Positions 56,661-64,000 of a DNA stretch of 64,000 nucleotides are shown piece after piece; within the stretch, counting starts at the first letter, position 1, and the number at the start of each line of letters is the position of its first letter. Under the pieces are notes generated by a model. That model was not told the DNA's origin and ran no database searches. It worked only from the letters and a program-made list of their open reading frames with translations. A program made the translations under genes and the position numbers. Location: positions 83,042,715-83,106,714 of the forward strand of contig CM077646.1 of NCBI GenBank assembly GCA_039707465.1, written 5' to 3'. The DNA is from Rhabdophis nuchalis. Lineage: Eukaryota > Chordata > Lepidosauria > Squamata > Natricidae.

Positions 56661-57020
56661 ATGCAATAATACAATAGCAGAGTTGGAAGGGACCTTGGAG
56701 GTCATCTAATCCAACTCCCTGCCTAGGCAGGAAGCCCTATACCATTTCAGACAAATGGCTATCCAACATCTTCTTAAAGACTTGCAGTGTTGGGGCATTC
56801 ACAACTTCTGGAGGCAAGCTGTTCCACTGGTTAATTGTTCTAACTGTCAGGAAATTCCTCTTCAGTTCTAAGTTGCTTCTCTCCTTGATTAGTTTCCACC
56901 CATTGCTTCTTGTTCTGCCCTCTGGTGCTTTGGAGAATAGCTTGACTTCCTCTTCTTTGTGGCAACCCCTGAGATATTGGAAGGCTGCTGTCATGTCTCC
57001 CCTGGTCCCTCTTTTATTAA
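56661..57020 (-). mobile_element. CR1 LINE 3' part inserted in the minisatellite
   Basis: Tail atgcaataatacaatagcag, 3' UTR signature, and RT C-terminus on the minus strand (56994-56737: FQYLRGCHKEEEVKLFSKAP, NFLTVRTINQWNSLPPEVV, KKMLDSHLSEMV). A 6-bp duplication actgta flanks it (56655-56660 and 57021-57026). Confidence 0.92.
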
Positions 57021-57425
57021 ACTGTATTTCTCCCTCTTTCTCTCTCTATGGGCCACCTGGGAGTTTGCTATCTCAGTGCCTTCTTTTGGCCCTAAGAGGC
57101 CTGCATATGAGGCCTCTTCCAACAATGACAGTTGGAAAGCAGCCTGATGGGCAGGGCTACAGGGAGGTGAAAACATGATCAGTGGGTACATTTTACATTT
57201 GTGTACCTTGCACATGACACACGTGTGCTAGGCACAAAATGAGTATGTATTCTATTATCGGAAGTCCTTGGGAACATTGTGTCAAAATTTGAGGTAAATC
57301 GGTGCAGTAGTTTTTGAGATTAGCTGCTTCATACAAACTATTTTACATTTTTATTTATATAGATTATGGATTAGTGTCACCATAAATGAAGGCAAACCAA
57401 TACCATGCAAGTATGTTTCAACAAG

Positions 57426-57476
57426 GGAGGGGGAGGAGGAGGAGGAGGAGGAGGAGGAGGAGGAGGAGGAGGAGGG
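57426..57476 (+). repeat. (GGA)n microsatellite
   Basis: About 15 copies of gga, nearly pure. Confidence 0.95.
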
Positions 57477-58637
57477 AAAAAGTTGGCAGAAGTTTAAAAA
57501 GAAAAGAAAACTCAAACTAATAACCTAAATACATTCAGCCAACATGGAGTATTACCTGGCTGCTTGGAAACTAACGAAAAGAGAGAGAAGGGGTTATAAG
57601 AATAGAAGAAGGCCTAATTGGAGCGACTTGCATTCAAACAGTAATTTGCCACATTTTGCTTTATCCCACTTCTTTTTTTCCAATACTGACCAAATACTAT
57701 CTGATCATATTTTCAGATTTGTCACCAAGAAAATTCAGTGTTACCTTGACAAAAAAAAAAGATATATTGCTGTGAAAAATTGCTGAGAAAATGTATTTTG
57801 CTTAACTTCTTGAGAGGCAAACAAAAACACTAAATTTGTGTGGAGAATTTACATCAATTTTCATTTAAGGGTACCATTGGTGGTGCTGAGAACTCTCTGT
57901 CTTTATCAGAAAACATACAGAATGACTCATAGCTAGGCTACAGACATCTATCAAAATCACATTAGCCAGAACAGTCTGATTCACACAGCTTAGTAAACCA
58001 ATGGGATTTGTTTGGTGTTGGTTTAGTATGAGTGTGAAATGTGGTAGTAAAAAGGTTTTATGATTTTGCTTTGTGCATATGTCTAGACACTGTGTTATAC
58101 CCAACAAAACATAGTTCAAATAAACAAAAAACAAACTAACTTAATAGAATTTGTTCTGGAAAGCTTGTTTAATGAACTAAAGATGAAGGAATGAAAGCAT
58201 TTAGAAAGCAACAATTTAGAAATCAATGAATGAAAATCATAGTTACAGAATTTCTGTATGATGTAGGATTAATTTTAAGCATTTTTATTTTGAATTAACA
58301 GAAGTTGAAAAGAGAATCATATGAGCAGATGATTTCCAAAAATGTAATCATAAATTTAAAAGCACGTAGACCTGTTTGGAATTTGCCTCTGCTTTTTCTG
58401 AAATATTTCTCTTCTACATAGAATAATGCAAGATTAATATAAGAGAGCTTTGTCCTTGATAACACAGTAAAATAATGCTATGGCATATTTATAAATGCAC
58501 GTATAATTAGGTTTATAAATTAACATTGTACTGAACATTTAAAATCTATTTATAACAATGAATTACTGACAAACGCTCAGTAATGTGAAAAAGCTGTTTT
58601 TCACATAACCATTCTGATTATACTTATCTTTATTATA
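57477..58637. other. AT-rich span, nothing recognised
   Basis: No coding or repeat signature seen. Confidence 0.4.
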
Positions 58638-58863
58638 TGCCGTGGTGGCACTGGTTAGAATGCAGTACTGCAGGCTAACTCACTGCTCACTCCAGGAATT
58701 TGATTATGAATGACTCAAGGTTGTCTCAACAATTCCTTCTTTCTGAGATCGGTAAAATGAAGACCCAGATGGTGGGGGTCTATGCTGACTTTGTAAACCA
58801 CTTAGAGGGGGCTGTAAAGCACTGTTAAGTGGTATATAAGTCTAAGTGCTAGTGCTAGTGCTA
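58638..58863 (+). mobile_element. tRNA-derived SINE with L2-like tail, diverged
   Basis: tgccgtggtggcactggtta, gcagtactgcaggctaactc, gactcaaggttgtctcaac and tggtatataagtctaagtgc match 55535-55735. The A box has lost two bases. Confidence 0.82.
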
Positions 58864-58893
58864 TACTCTAAAGTAAATTATGGATTAATCAAT

Positions 58894-59045
58894 CTGAATA
58901 GAGCTGGAAGGGACTTTGGAGGTCTTCTACTCCAACCACATGGTCAAGCAGGAAACCCTATACTATTTCAGATAGCTGGCTCTCCAGTCTTTTCTTGAAA
59001 ACCTCCAGTGATGAAACACCTACAATTTCTAAAGGCAAGCTGTTT
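58894..59045 (-). mobile_element. CR1 LINE 3' end, older subfamily
   Basis: gagctggaagggactttgga, cttctactccaaccacatgg and caggaaaccctatactattt match the CR1 3' UTR, followed by the decayed codons for the FKKRL end. No microsatellite tail remains. Confidence 0.82.
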
Positions 59046-59608
59046 ATCTATATGCTAAACTATGACTGAAGCTCATTTTTAAAATTAATTACTGCTACCA
59101 AAAGTACAGATCGATGTAAGAATCAGTTACAAAGACATGTTTAAAAGGATATGGGAAAGATAAATGAAATAATGTTCATGACATTTTCCATAATCCGCAT
59201 TCGAACATCAAATTTGTATAGCTCAACAAAATAATAGCTTCAGAACACAGATTCTAAAGCCACAAAACTGCATGAGTATTATAAAAAGCTTTTTTTCTAT
59301 TGACTTAAAGGTAAATGAATCATATTGACTTAGAATATGAAATATAGTTGGTAACATATAGAAGACAGAACGCTTAATTTTTTTTCTTTTGTTAGCATTG
59401 CTTTTAAATGTACAGCATATCCATTGATATCAAAGCGATTATCCTGCCATTATTTATTATAATGTTAAATCTAAAGCTCTTTTCCTATTGGGGAAAAATA
59501 AAGGATCATTGTTTGTTCATGTAGTTATTATCACATAGGAATCATTTTTATGAAAACATTAAATTGTAACCTTTACATGAATCATCATTTAATTGTCACA
59601 AATACTCA
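59046..59608. other. AT-rich span, nothing recognised
   Basis: No coding or repeat signature seen. Confidence 0.4.
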
Positions 59609-60060
59609 TTACATGCCATCAACTTGGTATTCATTCTTAGCAACCACATAAATGAAATGTCTCCAGAAGGAAACATTCCCAAGCTGCTTCTTAAAGGCTT
59701 CCAAAGGGGAACCCATCACCAGTGTAACTGGGTCCATCCACATTGCGGGTGGTCATCCTCTTCTTTTTCTTTTCCCAGCATTAAAGCCTTCTCCAGAAAG
59801 ATTTGAATAATGTGTCCAAAGTAGGATAATTTGAGCCCCTTCATTTGAGCCTCAAGTGGGTTAATTTGTGTGACTATCCTTTTTTCGTCTTGGCTGCCAT
59901 ATTCTCAGGAGTCTTTTCCAACATCCAAGTTCAAAATGACAATGCCTCTTCCCATCTTGCTTCATCTTCATTTCCTAGTTTTGCTTCCGTAGAATATCAC
60001 AGGGAATACCATCTTCACAAATATTAAGAATGCAATATTATTATTAATAATATTAATATT
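59609..60060 (-). mobile_element. RTE-clade LINE 3' part (Bov-B relative)
   Basis: On the minus strand, codons at about 59835-59725 read LKLSYFGHII and LEKALMLGKEKEEDD, then a decayed tail region. This corresponds to the RTE/Bov-B C-terminus (LKLQYFGHLMRR, LEKTLMLGKIEG). The terminus atgccatcaacttggta (59613-59629) corresponds to the RTE tail. Upstream to 60060 it is too eroded to read. Clearly older than the Bov-B end at 41.7 kb. Confidence 0.65.
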
Positions 60061-60730
60061 ATTAGACATCATTATAACCAAATAGGGACCCTATAAAACC
60101 CTAAACACAAGCTTTAAGAGGACTGTGTTTGGTCTTTTCCCCATTGAAACTGTATTACAGCTGGTGGCACCTCACTACTTTCAGCTATAAAATTGCACTC
60201 AAGCAAGATGTTGATATATAAATACCATATGCTTTCAGTGTTACAGTACTGCTTCATTAGCAAGAATGCGGAATTGTTTTTCATTCATTCCACTTCTAAG
60301 ACAAAATACAGATATTGCAATCATTGAACAATAATTATGAACAGGATTTTCTGCAGCAGACTCCCATCCATGTTTGCATTGCATCTTTCTTTCCTGGTGT
60401 CTTTAATAATCTTTGATAAAAGTTGGCTGGCAATTAAAGGAACCAAAACCAATTAGTGTACCATTTAGGAAAACCTGATTATTTTGTACAGTGTCTGCAT
60501 AAAATGTTCCAGTTTAAATACAACCAAATTGTTCATTTCTCTGCACAACCAGAAACCTGCCTTTGAAAGGTACCATCTTAATCTCTTACATATCTTAATG
60601 TAATTTATATATTATGCAATGTGATATTATGACTTGCATGTGTGTTTATATTCATCTACATTTATGGAAATCTGAATTTAACTGCAAACATATTAACCAT
60701 GATATAATCTGGGCTATAATCTAAATAAAC
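60061..60730. other. AT-rich span, nothing recognised
   Basis: No coding or repeat signature seen. Confidence 0.4.
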
Positions 60731-61125
60731 TGTTCAGATTAGAAAACATGTTCCTTCACTGGTTCTTGTTTCTTTCCTCCATCCACTTATCCATTTATCC
60801 CATATCTGGTAGAATTCTGATTCTTCTTTTCCCTGGATTTCTTTAGTTAATTTGTCCATTTCAACACAATCCATAACCTTTCTTATTATTTCATCTTCGC
60901 TTGGATTTAATTTGTTTTTTCCATTTCTGGGCAAAGGCAATCCTTGCCACCGTAATTATATGTAGTATTAAATACTGGATTTCTTTTTTGTATTTTGCAG
61001 ACATTATTCCTAATAAAAAAAACTTCAGGTTTCCATTCTATTTTAACCCCTGTTATTGCCTCCAGCCAATTTTTGATCCTTTTCCAAGGAGTAGCATTTG
61101 ACATGTGTAAATGTTGCATGACTGG
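60731..61125 (-). pseudogene. L1 ORF2 C-terminal fragment
   Basis: Two overlapping minus frames joined by a frameshift near 60920: HMSNATPWKRIKNWLEAITG, VKIEWKPEVFF and then NPSEDEIIRKVMDCVEMDKL, TKEIQGKEESEFYQIWDKW. This is the end of L1 ORF2p beyond the RT domain (family pattern: EFTPEFFLLG, EEWIRKVxELAEMDKLT, EFKKxWxPF). No catalytic residue lies in this part. No poly(A) tail was recognised at 60731. Confidence 0.7.
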
Positions 61126-62837
61126 GTTGAGGCTCGGAGAGCTGAATTGTTCTAGCGAGCTCCACTAAGGTCACTTGCCCACTGCCAGCTTTTTTCTAGC
61201 TGCTTCCTAACTTAGACATAATACATCTGATAATAACACTGGGGGGTATCTTAAATGTATGGTTAAAATAAAATCAAGGTAGCACAACAAAAGTACAACT
61301 AAAATTATGCCTATTCTTTATGTTCTAAATTGGCAAAGTTTTGATTGTTCCATCATGACTACTATTCTGACTATTTTGACCAAACCCTGCCAACTCTCCT
61401 GATATTGTTTGGGCTTCAGTAGAAGATTAGGCTTCTAAGAGTCTTGTTGCTATGACAGCTCTCTGGTGAGGTGGGGAGAAAACAGAGTGCTGTTTCTTCT
61501 CTGCTGGAGCTGAGAAACACAACACATACTTAAAGCTGCCTTGAGGAAGGGGCAGGTTGCCTAACGCAGGACACTGCATTAAGTTGTATGTGGAAACATG
61601 GCCATAAGTGTACAGATGATTTAAAAGACAGCAATTGTATTCTAAAAGAAAAATGTAGGTAGTGTTGAGGATAAGGAGTCTTTGCTATTTGGATTGTAAC
61701 TCTTTGCTTTCAATACCGGAATGCCTTTGTTCTGTTTATATGCGTGTATGTACAATATATGTGAGTAGGGAGGAGTAAAGGGGAGAGACGAGGAGCAGAG
61801 ACTGAATGTTTTCAGTGTAAATTAAAAAAGACAAGAGAAAGGTAGCAGGTTTTCATGTCCCAAAGCATTCATGGTCTAGAACTTATGGTCTATGGCCTGG
61901 GAAGACAATCAGTAAAATACTACATATTCTAGGCCTTCCTGCTACTGGAGGATAAGTTCAGAAAAAGACATGGAGAAACCATTCCAAAAGATCCACAGCT
62001 TAACTGCATTGCCAATGTACAAATTTGGCAGACTTGTACTAACCCACATCACCCAACAAGAACACACCTTCTAGGCATTTTTTCCTGTTTTTCTAGGCTC
62101 AACTTCTACAGACTGGCCTCTACACTCAGGACTTTCCCTGAATTCTCCCTATTTTTCCTGAATAACATTTTATGCGGTTAAGATTACCAGAGATCTGTGT
62201 TATTAGTATATTGCTTATATAATTTACTTAGAGGAAGAAGTCCCCAGTCTACAGCCAGAAACACCCAAAACTAACTCCTTTTTTGCTAAAAGTTTTTTTA
62301 GTTTTTAATAAGTCCACCAGCACACACTTTTTTTTTTCTAGAGGTATATATTACTTAAGTCTTATACAAACATGGATTATATTGAAACATTCCATGAGAC
62401 CAAAATGGTACAAGTACAACAGTATGAGTAGAGTGACATAGCATATACTTACCAAACCATAAGTATACAGTACTAAGCCTTCCAATGTAATAATAACAAA
62501 TTTATAGCAGTTTATTAAACTGCACAAGAAAGGGGAAATTAGTTTTTTGTGGACACCACTGAAATCAGTGATTCTGAATTAGTTTATATACATTTTTCTA
62601 ATGCTAGCTTCTTAAATTGTCATATATATATATATACTTTATTGAAATTTCTTCAGTGGAAGTTGTGCTGTATGCGATTTGAACATTCTGCTCTTAAATA
62701 TTTCCTGTGTTTTTAATACACATACATATAGACATACAGACACACAGATATACACACAAAGGGAAAGAAATAAAGTAGAAAAACACAGAAACAAACAGAA
62801 AAAATGCAACAACAGAAACATATATTATTCATAAAGA
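61126..62837. other. 1.7 kb AT-rich span, nothing recognised
   Basis: Contains a short (TA)n at 62623-62637. No coding or repeat family supported. Confidence 0.4.
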
Positions 62838-62935
62838 AAATAATAATAATCTTTATTGTCATTGTAATAAAATAAAATAAAATTACAATGAAATTGGTTA
62901 ATTACAATGAAATTGGTTACAATGAAATCACTCTG
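62838..62935 (-). mobile_element. LINE 3' tail fragment (same end as 8641-9180)
   Basis: ataatctttattgtcattgt, an inserted aaataaaataaaat, then attacaatgaaattggtt repeated about three times. Matches the minus-strand end at 8.6 kb, with local tandem duplication. Confidence 0.75.
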
Positions 62936-63231
62936 TCCAATTTCAAACATATCATTAAAACCTGATTACACTAAATAATATTGATTTGTCTTTCCATTAC
63001 CTCAGTAGAAAGGCAGTTCATAAACAAAAAACATAGCATTGATCTAAGATTGTAAAGACCACTGTCTTTCCAAATCTGAAGATGACTCTTTTTTCCTGTA
63101 CCCAATGCTTATGATTCCTATGCTTTATACTTTTAAAACATAAGTTAATTATACCTTTTTTATATTTTCATATTGCTGAGCCACCAATATTAAACATCAG
63201 TCTTCAAGAATCATGTAGGGATGATCTAAGC

Positions 63232-63298
63232 CAGGGGTCCCCAACCTTTGCAACTTTAAGTCCTTCAGACTTAAAGTTGCAAAGGTTGGGGACCCCTG
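63232..63298. mobile_element. hAT hairpin MITE, minimal 67-bp form
   Basis: Two 31-bp arms (caggggtccccaacctttgc...) are exact reverse complements around cttca. A perfect 8-bp duplication, atctaagc, lies at 63224-63231 and 63299-63306. Confidence 0.97.
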
Positions 63299-63306
63299 AT
63301 CTAAGC

Positions 63307-63962
63307 AACAGTCACGGGCTTCAAAATAGTGTGCAATCTGATCCCCACCCCCTTTTAATTTGTGTTGCCAACATTGTACACAAACAGTGATTTTTTATCT
63401 TTGCCACCATTTTGAACTCAATGATCCCCACTGGAGACTCCCTTCCATCATGCCACGAAATAGCTAAATTAAGCCCTCTATATTACACCCACATAAGCAT
63501 ATATTAGGACCTTTTGTGCTGAGATCCTAATGTGAAAAACAGCACATTTCAAAGGGACAGTTCCTTTTTTTCACACTGGGAAAACTGAAATTCTAAAGAT
63601 TACAGCATTTAAAACGCTGCTTGAACACTTCTGATTTAAACTGCTTGATTTAAATCTGTACTGATCTTTCTAGCATCCAGGAAAGACTCTGCATTTCCAA
63701 ATAAATAACATGACCTCAAAAGCATTAGGCCATATTATCCAACAGTATAAATACTAAATTACCTCATAAAATAAAATATATTTTTGACATAAGCCAGCAT
63801 CTTGTTATAAGCAAAACTCCATGTCAAGTCTTGACATTTAAGTAGTACCTATGTAGGAATCTGATTACTTTTATCTCTGACTAAGATTCACTTTGCTTGG
63901 TTCTTATATGTCTCTCAACATTTATACACATGGGAAATAAATGTACATTTATCAGACAGAAT
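63307..63962. other. AT-rich span, nothing recognised
   Basis: No coding or repeat signature seen. Confidence 0.4.
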
Positions 63963-64000
63963 CGGAGGTGGTATTCAGCTGGTTTGAACCGGTTCACCCG
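63963..64000. mobile_element. Start of a hAT-type element, cut by the window end
   Basis: cggaggtggtattcagctgg followed by tttgaaccggttcacc equals the terminus of the family at 18411-18791. The rest lies beyond the window. Confidence 0.65.

Larger units (their letters stand above)
56248..57365 (+). mobile_element. Unclassified interspersed repeat carrying minisatellite and a CR1
   Basis: Begins ttatactagctatacctggc then aatgtgttgctgtggccc and ends ggtaaatcggtgcagtagtt then tttgagattagc and ttatttatatagatta. These end sequences recur in many animal genomes, but I cannot assign a class. Inside are the CTAC/CTCT minisatellite, its continuation after the CR1, and about 320 bp of unknown sequence. 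Confidence 0.5.

Overview
This window looks like intergenic or intronic DNA of a squamate reptile, most likely a snake. It is AT-rich, I recognise no host exon on either strand, and it is dense with transposable elements. The call rests on the combination of LINEs: CR1 elements of the snake type whose 3' ends run into pentanucleotide microsatellites, several closely similar L2-like LINEs, Bov-B/RTE pieces, L1, a tRNA-derived SINE ending in an L2-like tail, a 5S-rRNA-derived SINE, and many hAT-type short elements. The species call is inference; the repeat families are read from the sequence.

Layout. 1-1.1 kb: 3' part of an L2-like LINE with an open reverse transcriptase (RT) frame, then a CpG-rich block. 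3.0-4.7 kb: a decayed CR1 that has lost its RT catalytic segment. 5.5-6.2 and 11.3-12.4 kb: two copies of one TIR transposon, each carrying a CTAC/CTCT minisatellite. 8.6-9.9 kb: two LINE 3' ends. 13.5-19.1 kb: CR1 and L2 tails and hAT elements, one hAT sitting inside a CR1 reading frame. 19.1-22.8 kb: little recognisable. 22.8-23.7 kb: a young L2. 24.9-27.0 kb: an L1-type element with 5' UTR, ORF1 and 3' end but no ORF2, bounded by a 16-bp target-site duplication. 30.3 kb: a perfect 66-bp inverted-repeat MITE. 32.3-33.1 kb: an L2 with a Tigger-like MITE inside it. 38.5-41.4 kb: a LINE with an inverted 5' segment (twin-priming structure), a perfect 10-bp target duplication, and two later insertions nested in it. 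43.0-43.7 and 48.7-50.2 kb: further L2 copies, the second inside a Penelope-like inverted-repeat structure. 53-64 kb: hAT elements, SINEs, CR1 ends, an RTE piece, an L1 ORF2 piece and long unexplained AT-rich spans.

No operon, CRISPR array, tRNA gene, rRNA gene or endogenous retrovirus was recognised. The reading frames longer than 100 codons are retroelement remnants (L2, CR1, L1, RTE or another non-LTR clade) or low-complexity translations of repeats. The biology is therefore the history of insertions: which element landed in which, and by what mechanism. Element names come from protein motifs and terminal sequences recalled without a database search, so clade-level names are firmer than subfamily names.
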